A stretch of DNA of 31,961 nucleotides from Lachnospiraceae bacterium UBA7179 (GTDB lineage: Bacteria > Bacillota > Clostridia > Lachnospirales > Lachnospiraceae). The translations under genes and the position numbers were made by a program. The stretch is taken from contig DKVL01000084.1 in the NCBI GenBank assembly GCA_002491195.1, forward strand, positions 6,818-38,778. Reading direction: 5' to 3'. Under the pieces are notes generated by a model. The model ran no database searches. It saw only the letters and a program-made list of their open reading frames with translations, and had not been told where the DNA came from. Positions 15,712 to 24,072 of the stretch are shown piece by piece (the stretch's first letter is position 1; each line of letters begins with the position of its first letter).

Positions 15712-16773
15712 ATGAAGAGATTGATTTTAAAAAGGATGTTGGCATTGCTATGTGGTATATTTTTGTTGACTGTATTGATATGCCCGATATTGTCAGTCCG
15801 TGCGGCAACAGTATATGTAAGTGACGGGAAGTTGTATGACGAAGGTTATATTTTCATCGGGGAGAGTCATATACATGTTGCGTCGTTTGCCATGCAGGAG
15901 GACGCGTTTGGAAATATTCCGGGACTTGACGGGGTCTGCTATACAATGAAAGCGGACAGTTCTATTGTGTCCAATGCACATGGAGGACCGGGAACGTTTA
16001 CCATGTCAGGAAATCTGTTTTTTGTATATGAAGGAACAGATCGAACGGACGAACTCCAGAAACAGATCAGCAAGGAGTATATATACAGTGATGGCGCGGG
16101 AAAGCAAGGTGGTGCTGTGCAGAAGATCCATACGATTATAGATGCCAATCCAAATATCACACATTGGAATATTATTTCCTTTCACGGTGCAAACTCTGCT
16201 TTAAAAGGTACACAGAAGATTGCGGATTACTACGTGGCCTCTTACAGGAACTGGATCAGCTATGAATTCCCGGATGCGGATGTTTATCTCCTGCCACAGT
16301 CTACCATGACGAAAAATTTCAGGCTGTTCTGCAGGGGGGATAAGGATGTTCTCAATCGGTCGCTTGAGGCAGCTTTTCCGGATAATTTTATAGATCTCAT
16401 GCCGTTTTTCTGGGAGCATTATCCGCAGGGGCTGATGGATGTGGAGCAGAAGGTTGATATGGTACACTGGAGTCCACAGACATATTATGAGATGGTCTGC
16501 ATGATCATCAAACAGATTCAGGAGAAAAGAGGCGCCAATCCATTGGTTTATTCTGTCACGGACGCACAGGCCATGCTTTACACAAATGACATCACCGTTA
16601 TATATTCGGCGCCGTCACACAACAGCAATATTATTCTGCCGGCGTGTGATCCGGGGCTTCCGGTACAGGTGACGGGTGTGACGGACAATGGATATTTCAG
16701 GGTTGATCTGGGAGATGTGGTTGGTTATGTTTCGGGAAACGGGCTGAATGAGTACCAGGATGGACAGGATTAG
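15712..16773 (+). CDS. Exported SGNH-hydrolase-like protein with C-terminal SH3-like domain
   Basis: 353 residues. An N-terminal basic and hydrophobic segment ends in SVRAA (about residues 1-32), a signal peptide or anchor. The core looks like an SGNH/GDSL esterase: FIGESHIH places a candidate nucleophile Ser52 in GES rather than the usual GDS, HGAN has Asn161 like block III, and DMVHWS supplies Asp249 and His252 as block V. Residues of about 290-345 resemble a bacterial SH3 wall-binding domain. Related enzymes remove or transfer acyl groups on extracellular glycans. This would fit beside the acyltransferases downstream. The ATG follows GAGGTG. The substrate is unknown. Confidence 0.68.
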   Translation: MKRLILKRMLALLCGIFLLTVLICPILSVRAATVYVSDGKLYDEGYIFIGESHIHVASFAMQEDAFGNIPGLDGVCYTMKADSSIVSNAHGGPGTFTMSGNLFFVYEGTDRTDELQKQISKEYIYSDGAGKQGGAVQKIHTIIDANPNITHWNIISFHGANSALKGTQKIADYYVASYRNWISYEFPDADVYLLPQSTMTKNFRLFCRGDKDVLNRSLEAAFPDNFIDLMPFFWEHYPQGLMDVEQKVDMVHWSPQTYYEMVCMIIKQIQEKRGANPLVYSVTDAQAMLYTNDITVIYSAPSHNSNIILPACDPGLPVQVTGVTDNGYFRVDLGDVVGYVSGNGLNEYQDGQD

Positions 16774-16789
16774 AGTGAAGGGAGAGGTT

Positions 16790-18331
16790 ATGGGGGCAAG
16801 GCAGTTAGTCATACCGCTAAATGAATTGGCACAATATGTTAAGAAGCATATCGGACTTTGCTTTGCTGTTGCGTTCACGGTGATCCTGGTCTATGCAAAG
16901 CAGGCTTTTTCCACGGATTTTTATATTGACGCGGAGGTGATTCTGAATCATCCGCACACAGTGTATAACTGGGATCAGATCGGACGATTCGGATTGATTG
17001 CATTAAAGTATCTGATTGGATTGAATTGGTATAATCCCTATCTTGAGGCGATTCTTTTCCTGGCTGCCCTATGGGGAGTGGGAATGGGTGTCTCATGCCT
17101 CTTTTCCAGATTTTGCCCGATAAGTAAAGAAGGTGTCCAGTTTCTTTTTGCCGCCTTATTTTTGGTATTTCCGACGTATGCAGATCAGTTTATGTTTCGT
17201 TTTCAGTCATTTGAGACCGTGTTTGCCATGCTTTTGGTAGTGCTGGCAACACGATATTTTTACATGGGCGTGACAGAAAAAAATGATTGGGCATATGGTG
17301 TGGCAGTTTTCCTGGATGTATTCTCTTTTGGAATTTACCAGTCCATGGTAAATCTGCAGATCTGTTTCTATATTGCTGTTTATCTGTTTACTGTGGAGCA
17401 ATATGAAAAGGCAGAGCGCAGGAGGCTGGTCTGCAGCGAACTTGTACACTTTCTGATCAGCTTTGTGATTTATGGGATCATTGTGAAGCTATTTTTTGAC
17501 AGTGGTGATTATCTGAGCAGACAGATGGGATGGTTTTCGGGCGACCTGATGTCAGCGGTCAGGAATCTGCTGGCATATATCAAGCGGATTTTGCTGGCGA
17601 TGGACAACTTTTATCCGATCACTTATCCGGTATGTGTCGGTGCTTGTATGGTATTGCTTGTATGGAAAGCGCTGTGTCAGAGACAGAAGCTTTTGCCTTA
17701 TATCATAGGTTTTGGCGGTATGCTGGCATCTCCCTTTTTCCTGGCGCTGGCTACGGGTACGCCATCGCCTTACAGGGCGCAGTGTATGCTTCCCTTTACC
17801 TGCTCTGTGCTGTGGTTGTTCTTTGCGTCATGGCTGCAGGAACGCGGGGAATTTCGCTATGTGGTCTGTGTCATTCTGGGATGGATCTTTCTGCTTTGTC
17901 AGACTTCTGTCCTGGCGAGGATGTTCTATACGCAGGATGTCATTCGCGATGCGGATTATATTACTGCAACACAAATGATCGGGAGAATACAGGAAAATTG
18001 TACTCCGAATGTCAATAAACCGGTGGTGTTTATCGGACATCTGGATGCAAAGACCAACGGCTCCTGTTATACGAAAGCGGAGGCACCGTCCTATCTGAGT
18101 TATTCTGTATATGAATTTGCGTTTATAGAAGGCGTGCCTGTGGATACACCAGATTACTTTAACACGGGCAGGATTTTGGGGTATTTTGAGACGCTTGGAT
18201 TTCATTATGAGGTGCCGTCTGCAGCGGCGGTGGAGGAAGCAAAAGCGGTAGGTGCGGCTATGGATTGCTGGCCCGCTTTTGCCTCTGTGCAGGAGACACA
18301 GGAGTATATCGTTGTAAAGCTGAGCGATTAG
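16790..18331 (+). CDS. GtrII-like membrane glucosyltransferase
   Basis: About ten or more hydrophobic segments in 513 residues. The N-terminal pattern AKQAFSTDFYIDAEVIL, with a loop Asp pair after the first membrane helix, together with NWDQIGRFGLIALKYL, matches the GtrII glucosyltransferase family. Founding members glucosylate O-antigen in Shigella from a polyprenyl-phosphate glucose donor. ATG 16790 has GGGAGAGG upstream and avoids overlap with the SGNH gene; an upstream in-frame ATG at 16748 would overlap it by 26 nt. No GtrA or GtrB partner is in the window, so the donor must be made elsewhere. The acceptor is unknown. Confidence 0.72.
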   Translation: MGARQLVIPLNELAQYVKKHIGLCFAVAFTVILVYAKQAFSTDFYIDAEVILNHPHTVYNWDQIGRFGLIALKYLIGLNWYNPYLEAILFLAALWGVGMGVSCLFSRFCPISKEGVQFLFAALFLVFPTYADQFMFRFQSFETVFAMLLVVLATRYFYMGVTEKNDWAYGVAVFLDVFSFGIYQSMVNLQICFYIAVYLFTVEQYEKAERRRLVCSELVHFLISFVIYGIIVKLFFDSGDYLSRQMGWFSGDLMSAVRNLLAYIKRILLAMDNFYPITYPVCVGACMVLLVWKALCQRQKLLPYIIGFGGMLASPFFLALATGTPSPYRAQCMLPFTCSVLWLFFASWLQERGEFRYVVCVILGWIFLLCQTSVLARMFYTQDVIRDADYITATQMIGRIQENCTPNVNKPVVFIGHLDAKTNGSCYTKAEAPSYLSYSVYEFAFIEGVPVDTPDYFNTGRILGYFETLGFHYEVPSAAAVEEAKAVGAAMDCWPAFASVQETQEYIVVKLSD

Positions 18332-18425
18332 GAATCGCACTGTAAGCTGTACTGTTTGAGAACTGATGATTACACGGGACGGATTAGAACGGAGTGAACA
18401 GCAATGTTTGAGAAGGAGTCTGGGA

Positions 18426-19526
18426 ATGGAGGAGCGTCAAAGAGATATTTTGCCGGATGTTTTAAAGGGCTTTGGCATTATTATGGTAGTGCTTGGGCAT
18501 TGTATTCAGTCAGGCAGCGGGGCGGAATACCTTGGAAATGCAGGTTATTTTGAGGACAGATGGTATCAGTTTATCTACAGCTTTCATATGCCATTGTTTA
18601 TGATCATCAGCGGTTATTATGCATGGAACAGCGTCCGGCGGGCCGTGACTGCCGGGGAGAGGAAAACAATGATCCGGAAGAAGTGCATCTATCTGATCAC
18701 GCCAAATGTCGCATGGAAGCTGATTGAGTTTGTGTACATGTTTGCCATAAACAGTTATGTTTATTGGGGATTTCGTTTCTTTTTAAAAGATCTGGTTCTC
18801 GGAATGCTGACAAATTTCTGGTTTTTATGGGCAATTCTGTATTCCTTTTTGCTGGTCTGCCTGATGCATTACCGGCTGCGGGACTCCGTGTGGGTGTATT
18901 TTTTGATTTTTGTGGCGATGTTTTTTACGCCGGATGGAATGGCGCTGAATGCATATAAGTATATGCTTCCATATTATTTGATTGGATTTTATGCAAATAA
19001 AAATAAAGAGCGGATGTTGTCAACAAAGATTTACCAGGAGATCTTTCAGAAAGGCAGGCTGAGGAACGGCCTGGCGGTTCTTGTGAGCGGGATTGTGTTT
19101 TGGGTGCTGTTTTCTTTTTTCACTGAGGATTCGTTTATTTATCTGACTGGGTATAAGCTGATTGGGAAAAATTATGTTGTGCAGCTGCAGATTGATCTGT
19201 ATCGGTTTCTTGTGGGATTTTGCGGTATTGTCTTTTGGACACTTGTATGGCGGATGCTGCTTGAATTGCACGGGAAACGGGGAATTGTCGTTCGGGTGCT
19301 CTCGTATCTTGGAAGGCGGGGGCTGGGAATCTATATTATATCCGGGATACTGGTGCTGAATGTTGTTGTCCCGATCACTGAGGGATGGGAGCCGCGGTAC
19401 GTGGTGAATCTGGCGGAGACGCTGCTGGTGCTGTTTGCTTCATCTGGCATTGTGGAAGTGATGAGGCGGATCAGGGGGATTTGCAGACTTGTCGGGGAGG
19501 AGCACAGGTATGGCGGGGCAAAATGA
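18426..19526 (+). CDS. Acyltransferase family 3 membrane protein
   Basis: 366-residue polytopic protein of the acyltransferase-3 family. Diagnostic features are DVLKGFGIIMVVLGH, with the conserved His25 at the end of the first helix, and the FIYSFHMPLFMIISGYY segment about 30 residues later. Such enzymes move acetyl or other acyl groups across the membrane onto sugars. ATG 18426 has AAGGAG (18413-18418) 7 nt upstream. The longer frame from 18366 adds 20 polar residues and lacks a good ribosome binding site. The next gene starts about 15 nt after the stop, so the two are probably co-transcribed. Confidence 0.85.
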   Translation: MEERQRDILPDVLKGFGIIMVVLGHCIQSGSGAEYLGNAGYFEDRWYQFIYSFHMPLFMIISGYYAWNSVRRAVTAGERKTMIRKKCIYLITPNVAWKLIEFVYMFAINSYVYWGFRFFLKDLVLGMLTNFWFLWAILYSFLLVCLMHYRLRDSVWVYFLIFVAMFFTPDGMALNAYKYMLPYYLIGFYANKNKERMLSTKIYQEIFQKGRLRNGLAVLVSGIVFWVLFSFFTEDSFIYLTGYKLIGKNYVVQLQIDLYRFLVGFCGIVFWTLVWRMLLELHGKRGIVVRVLSYLGRRGLGIYIISGILVLNVVVPITEGWEPRYVVNLAETLLVLFASSGIVEVMRRIRGICRLVGEEHRYGGAK

Positions 19527-19541
19527 TAAAGGAGATTGCAG

Positions 19542-20960
19542 GTGAGGGAAGATATGCAAAAGCGCAAGGCGATATGGATGGAAAGGCTGGTCTGCGCAGT
19601 TTATTTTATAGGATTTTTCGTGATGGCGGTTGTGATGATGGTTTACCAGCCGCATGTCGACTATCTTTCAGAGGTTCCAGTCAGCCCGCCGGATGAGTAT
19701 TTCAGGATGCTGATCCCGCAGTTTATCTGTGAGCATGGCACACTTCCGACTGGACTGGAGGAGGAGGTGCGCATCACAGGCTGTGGGTTTTCTTATGGTC
19801 TGTATAACGTGCTGCCGTATATTGTACAGGGGTATTGTATGCGGTTTGTCAATCGGTTTACGGATTCGCAGCTTGCTCTATTGTATGCCGGCCGTGCGGT
19901 AAATATCGTCTTTGGACTTCTGATGGCATGGGTCGTGTATCTGTTAGGTAAGAGAATATTTGCGGACGATCGATTCCGCTGGCTGTTTTGTTTTGCAGTG
20001 ATGTATCTGCCGATGAATTTGTTCGTCCATACGTATATCAATACAGATTCCTGTTGTATGTTATCTACGGCGATCATTCTGTATGCGCTGGTGTGTGCTT
20101 ATCAGGATGGATTTGACTACAAAAACAGTATATGGCTGAGTGTTGGCATTGTTCTCTGTGCGCTTTCTTATTATAATGCTTACGGTTACATTTTGAGCAG
20201 TATCATTCTTTTTGTGGGACATTTTCTCAGGAAACAGGGACGGTGGAGTCTGGACTGGAAAAATATGTTCAGATATGGAATTTTTATCAGCGTGTTGGTT
20301 TTGCTCGGTGCAGGTTGGTGGTTTGTCCGAGCATATTTTGTTCTCGACGGTGATATCCTGGGTTTAAAGACAAAGGAGCAGCTTGCGCTTTTGTATGCGC
20401 TGGAGGAAACGAGTCCGCTCAACACTTATCAGGCAAAGGGAATCAGTGTCTGGCAGATGCTTAGGGAGAACCAGTTTTTCCAGTGTCTGTATGACAGCTT
20501 TATCGCAGCGTTCGGCTCACTGTGCATCCGGGGAAACAGATGGACATATCTGTCCTATAAGCTGTTTTTCGGCGCGGGTATCCTGGGGGGGATCGCTGCG
20601 TGGGTTTTCAATCCTGATCTGAGGAAGATGAGCGGCAGGCGGATATTTTTTCATCTGAATATGTTTCTGTGTGCCATTCTGCCGCTGGTGATCATGATCA
20701 ATTACGCATACACGATGAATTACCAACATCAGGGAAGATATATACTGCCTTCCCTGATCCCGATCATGTATTATGCTGTGCGAGGCATAGAACTGCTTGC
20801 AAACCTGAGGATCAAACGCCTGGTACTGCCGCGGGCTGTGGTGAATGCAGGTGTTGCGTTTGCATTGTTTATCGCAGTAGGGAGCGCGGTCTATATGGTC
20901 TTTTTCAGTGCGCTGCCAGTTTACAGGGAGTTGGGGATGATGGTGTTTCGCGGCAAATAG
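19542..20960 (+). CDS. GT-C fold membrane glycosyltransferase-like protein (DUF2142-like)
   Basis: 472 residues with about eleven hydrophobic segments. After the first helix, an extracellular-type loop holds PPDEYFRML, an acidic pair in the position where GT-C enzymes keep their catalytic or metal-binding Asp and Glu. Near the C-terminus, QGRYILPSLIPIMYY resembles the DUF2142 family. GT-C enzymes transfer a sugar from a polyprenyl-phosphate donor outside the membrane. GTG 19542 has AAAGGAG 7 nt upstream; ATG 19554, with GAGGG upstream, is equally possible. The donor and acceptor are unknown, and family placement is by pattern only. Confidence 0.6.
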   Translation: MREDMQKRKAIWMERLVCAVYFIGFFVMAVVMMVYQPHVDYLSEVPVSPPDEYFRMLIPQFICEHGTLPTGLEEEVRITGCGFSYGLYNVLPYIVQGYCMRFVNRFTDSQLALLYAGRAVNIVFGLLMAWVVYLLGKRIFADDRFRWLFCFAVMYLPMNLFVHTYINTDSCCMLSTAIILYALVCAYQDGFDYKNSIWLSVGIVLCALSYYNAYGYILSSIILFVGHFLRKQGRWSLDWKNMFRYGIFISVLVLLGAGWWFVRAYFVLDGDILGLKTKEQLALLYALEETSPLNTYQAKGISVWQMLRENQFFQCLYDSFIAAFGSLCIRGNRWTYLSYKLFFGAGILGGIAAWVFNPDLRKMSGRRIFFHLNMFLCAILPLVIMINYAYTMNYQHQGRYILPSLIPIMYYAVRGIELLANLRIKRLVLPRAVVNAGVAFALFIAVGSAVYMVFFSALPVYRELGMMVFRGK

Positions 20961-20963
20961 AGA

Positions 20964-20992
20964 TTGAAAAAGGTACATTCTTATGGTATAAT
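20964..20992 (+). promoter_or_regulatory. Strong sigma-A promoter for the DUF5722 gene
   Basis: TTGAAA (20964-20969), an exact 17-nt spacer and TATAAT (20987-20992) begin 4 nt after the previous stop codon. The start site would be near 20999, giving a leader of about 60 nt. The DUF5722 gene can thus be expressed on its own. Confidence 0.8.
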
Positions 20993-21058
20993 GAAAGTGT
21001 GTATTGCAGGAATGCGGGCACAGGAAACTATACACTATATTTTTATGGAGGGACTTAG

Positions 21059-22657
21059 ATGAAAAAAAGATGGAAACTGGGAATGCTCCTGACACTGCTC
21101 TTGGTATTTGTTATGCAAGTGACAGTTATGGCAGCAGGAGAATCGGTCACGATCAATTACTGTTATATTGAAGGTGACCAGGTCAATGTGATCGCCAGTG
21201 GAATGGCGGCGAGCGATGATGGAAATTATTATTTGTTTGCACTGAAGACCTATGAGGCAGGCGTGGGAGCTAGAACAGACTATTGTGCAACAGCACCCGC
21301 AGCGGAAGTAGCTCAATTTACAACACCGCTGGGACTTGATACAGCCTCTTCAAAACTGTATTCAAGATTTGTTGTCACTGCTCTGCGCGGCGGCACATTT
21401 GTTCCGGTAAGTACAGAAATGTACATTACGAATCCGGAAGTTGTTGCCAAGGCATCCACAAAGAGTATCGCGGAAGCAACAGGAAACAAGAAAGGTCTTT
21501 ACTGCGGGTGGCAGTATGCAGACCGTCTTTCTGACCTTGGGGCTGGTTACGTGGCGACACTTCTGAACACAGCAGATTTCTTTAATGGCGGCGGTGTTAA
21601 CTATACATACAATGGAAAGACTTACCAGTTTAACGCAGGAAAGGTTCGGGAAACGGATATTTTGGTTGGTCTCTATAATGCACAGAATGTTGATGTCGTT
21701 GTGACACTTGTGAATGGTAATAGTGCGGGAACGACGGATATGATCTATCCGGAAGCATTGACAAATCCTGCAAAACATCCGAACTACTATGCGTTTAATG
21801 TAGACAATCCTTCCGGTGAGGAGAAATTGGAAGCTTTTATGTCATTTATCTCAGAGCGTTATAGTGGCGGACAATACGGTTCCATACACAATTATGTGAT
21901 TGGTAATGAGGTAAACAGCAGTGATTCGTGGCATTATGCAGGTGAGATTTCTGTGGATGAGTTTGCTGTAAGATATGCAAAGCAGTTCCGTGTGGCCTAC
22001 AATGCGGTTAAGAGTCATAATATGGGCGCAAATGTATATATCTGTACAGATCAGAGATGGCTGCACAACGATGGAGGAAGTTCCTATGGCGGCAAGCCTG
22101 TAATCGATGGATTCAACGCAGAGATCCTGAGAACAGGAAATATTAACTGGGGTCTTTCATTCCACCCATATCCGGCACCATTGGCAAATACGAGATTCTG
22201 GACAGATGCGCCTGGTTATGGAGCATTGAAGCTGGTTGATCACACAGAGAATACCAAGATGATTATTCCGCTGAATATGGAAGTTGTGACAAATTATATG
22301 CAGAAACCAGAGTTCCTGTCACCGTCAGGCGCCGTTAGAAATATCTTTATTTCTGAGTTAGGTTTCAGCTCTATGTCCACTGTAAGTTCCGGTGTGGATG
22401 AAGGGGTACAGGCGGCAGCTCTTGTATATGCATATAAGCTGATACAGGCGAATCCGTATATTAAGGGCTTTGCGATCAATAGTATCATTGACAATGATTT
22501 TGAGGTAGCAAACGATAAGCTGGCAGTAGGTCTGATGAGGAGTGATATGGCACAGAAACCTGCATATAGTGCATTTAAGAATATGGATAAGGAAAGTATG
22601 GATCAGTTCCTGCCGTATATCGGAGCATCCAGCTGGGCACAGCTTGGCGTTCAATAA
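21059..22657 (+). CDS. Secreted DUF5722 glycosidase-like protein
   Basis: 532 residues with a classic signal peptide (about residues 1-26, ending VMAAG). A beta-rich N-terminal domain (about 28-125) precedes a TIM-barrel-like DUF5722 domain. In it, YVIGNEVNSS places Glu284 after Asn283, as in the acid/base of clan GH-A glycosidases, and IFISELGFSS places Glu433 as a likely nucleophile. A hydrolase or transglycosylase acting on an exopolysaccharide or wall glycan is therefore plausible but unproven. The ATG follows GGAGGG. The gene has its own promoter and terminator although it sits inside a membrane glycosyltransferase cluster. Low-repeat, even codon use suggests a well expressed gene. Confidence 0.85.
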   Translation: MKKRWKLGMLLTLLLVFVMQVTVMAAGESVTINYCYIEGDQVNVIASGMAASDDGNYYLFALKTYEAGVGARTDYCATAPAAEVAQFTTPLGLDTASSKLYSRFVVTALRGGTFVPVSTEMYITNPEVVAKASTKSIAEATGNKKGLYCGWQYADRLSDLGAGYVATLLNTADFFNGGGVNYTYNGKTYQFNAGKVRETDILVGLYNAQNVDVVVTLVNGNSAGTTDMIYPEALTNPAKHPNYYAFNVDNPSGEEKLEAFMSFISERYSGGQYGSIHNYVIGNEVNSSDSWHYAGEISVDEFAVRYAKQFRVAYNAVKSHNMGANVYICTDQRWLHNDGGSSYGGKPVIDGFNAEILRTGNINWGLSFHPYPAPLANTRFWTDAPGYGALKLVDHTENTKMIIPLNMEVVTNYMQKPEFLSPSGAVRNIFISELGFSSMSTVSSGVDEGVQAAALVYAYKLIQANPYIKGFAINSIIDNDFEVANDKLAVGLMRSDMAQKPAYSAFKNMDKESMDQFLPYIGASSWAQLGVQ

Positions 22658-22669
22658 TGAGATGAATAG

Positions 22670-22699
22670 AAAAAGAGCCTTTTTCAAGAGGCTCTTTTT
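22670..22699. terminator. Bidirectional intrinsic terminator
   Basis: A perfect 11-bp stem (22670-22680 with 22689-22699) has five A on the left and five T on the right around an 8-nt loop. It lies between the converging DUF5722 gene and the minus-strand acyltransferase gene and can serve both. Confidence 0.92.
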
Positions 22700-22701
22700 C
22701 T

Positions 22702-23838
22702 TTAGGCTTTTTTGAGAGGCAGACGATGGCAGAGGAACTGCAAGGACATTTTGATACAGTCAATTCCTATGGAGATCAATAGGCAGCAGATAAAGATTAT
22801 AATAGGGTAGAGGAGATCATAGCCTAATTTGGTAATCAGGTTGGGGGTAATGCCAATGGTGATCGCGTAGATCTGGTTTCTGACATTGCGATGATCAAGA
22901 CAGGTATATACTGCCATATGGATCAGGTAGATCCAATAAGTCTTCTTGCCAATATAGTTTATGACCCTGCTCCAGGGGGGAGGTGTCTCCCTGGCAAAAG
23001 TCAGGAAAAAGCCAGCGAAACAAACCGTGAACAGGAGGGAGACAGCGGTCGTCCAGTAGTAGAAATAATTGTTTTCAAGCGTTTTCTGGAAAAGGACACA
23101 CTGTAATATAAAACGCAGGATATTGATACCGACCATAGCGATCAGGAACAGAATCCGGTATTTCCAACTATTTTTAAAATAGTCCTGTTTTTGATATAAT
23201 ACATACCCAATGAGCACATAGGTGAGTGAGACGTCAAATATCATAAAAGTGTTGACGATACCAAGCTGGGCTGGGAACAATGCACGCAAATCCGACACAA
23301 ACATACCGATAACATTGATTGCGATGATCCACTGGCAGACTTTTGGGGCAAGGGGATGATCCAGCGTCAGCAGCTTTAACAGCGGGAGCAGAATGACAAT
23401 GTTCAGATACGAAGTGATATACCATAGATGCGTGCTATAATTTCCCGCAGAGAAATTCAACGATACAAAATAGTGCAGCAGCTCTGTAAGGTTCAGTGCG
23501 GGATGTGCCAGACACTCCAGTAGTGAGGACTCATGAATGATCCAGCTGTCCAGCACCTGCAGACCGATTTTTAATATCAGTACCGGGATCAAAATTCTGC
23601 AAAAAGTTTTTCCGATTGATTTCCAGAAGGGTTCTTTCGTGGAGGGAAGAAAGAATCCCATAATCAAGAAGAAAACGGCGACGCCATCATCAAAAAATCC
23701 ATGGATCAGCAAAAGTTCTTTGTCAAGTCCGCCGTTGATCACAGGTTCCGCGCGGACATGGCACCCGATTACGATAAAACAGGCAAGGATTCGCATGAGC
23801 TGGACACGATAATCATACTTATCATATTTTTGTAACAT
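22702..23838 (-). CDS. Acyltransferase family 3 membrane protein, second copy
   Basis: 378-residue polytopic protein, another acyltransferase-3 member. The motif MRILACFIVIGCH places the conserved His27 at the end of the first helix, and FFDDGVAVFFLIMGFFLP follows. It is quite diverged from the copy at 18426-19526, so a recent duplication is unlikely and it may use a different glycan or acyl group. The minus-strand ATG at 23838 has GGAGGAGAG upstream; the frame extends 25 residues further but without a ribosome binding site. The opposite orientation splits the plus-strand cluster into two units. Confidence 0.85.
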   Translation of the reverse strand: MLQKYDKYDYRVQLMRILACFIVIGCHVRAEPVINGGLDKELLLIHGFFDDGVAVFFLIMGFFLPSTKEPFWKSIGKTFCRILIPVLILKIGLQVLDSWIIHESSLLECLAHPALNLTELLHYFVSLNFSAGNYSTHLWYITSYLNIVILLPLLKLLTLDHPLAPKVCQWIIAINVIGMFVSDLRALFPAQLGIVNTFMIFDVSLTYVLIGYVLYQKQDYFKNSWKYRILFLIAMVGINILRFILQCVLFQKTLENNYFYYWTTAVSLLFTVCFAGFFLTFARETPPPWSRVINYIGKKTYWIYLIHMAVYTCLDHRNVRNQIYAITIGITPNLITKLGYDLLYPIIIFICCLLISIGIDCIKMSLQFLCHRLPLKKA

Positions 23839-23990
23839 AATCTCTCCTCCAATATATTTTGTGATGTTATAGTAAAACAATGTTATTTTTATACCTACAC
23901 CAAAGTAGTTCATATCAATATAGCATAGCTGTATGTTAAATGTAAATAGATTTTGGACAATATATCTGTAAAAATAAGTATTGAAAGGTG

Positions 23991-24019
23991 TTGCATCTAT
24001 TGATTGAAAAAGGTAGAAT
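23991..24019 (+). promoter_or_regulatory. Candidate promoter for the DUF6020 gene
   Basis: TTGCAT (23991-23996), a 17-nt spacer and TAGAAT (24014-24019) lie about 54 nt upstream of the start codon in the divergent, AT-rich spacer 23839-24072. The -35 is weak. Promoter signals for the minus-strand gene in this spacer were not clear. Confidence 0.45.
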
Positions 24020-24072
24020 AATGGATGAGTATTTTAAAAGGAATTGTAATAAGCGAAGATTAGGGGGAGCAT

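Noticed and set aside
18426..23838. Recent duplication of the two acyltransferase-3 genes
   Set aside because: They share only short family motifs around the conserved histidine; the rest differs and the orientations are opposite.
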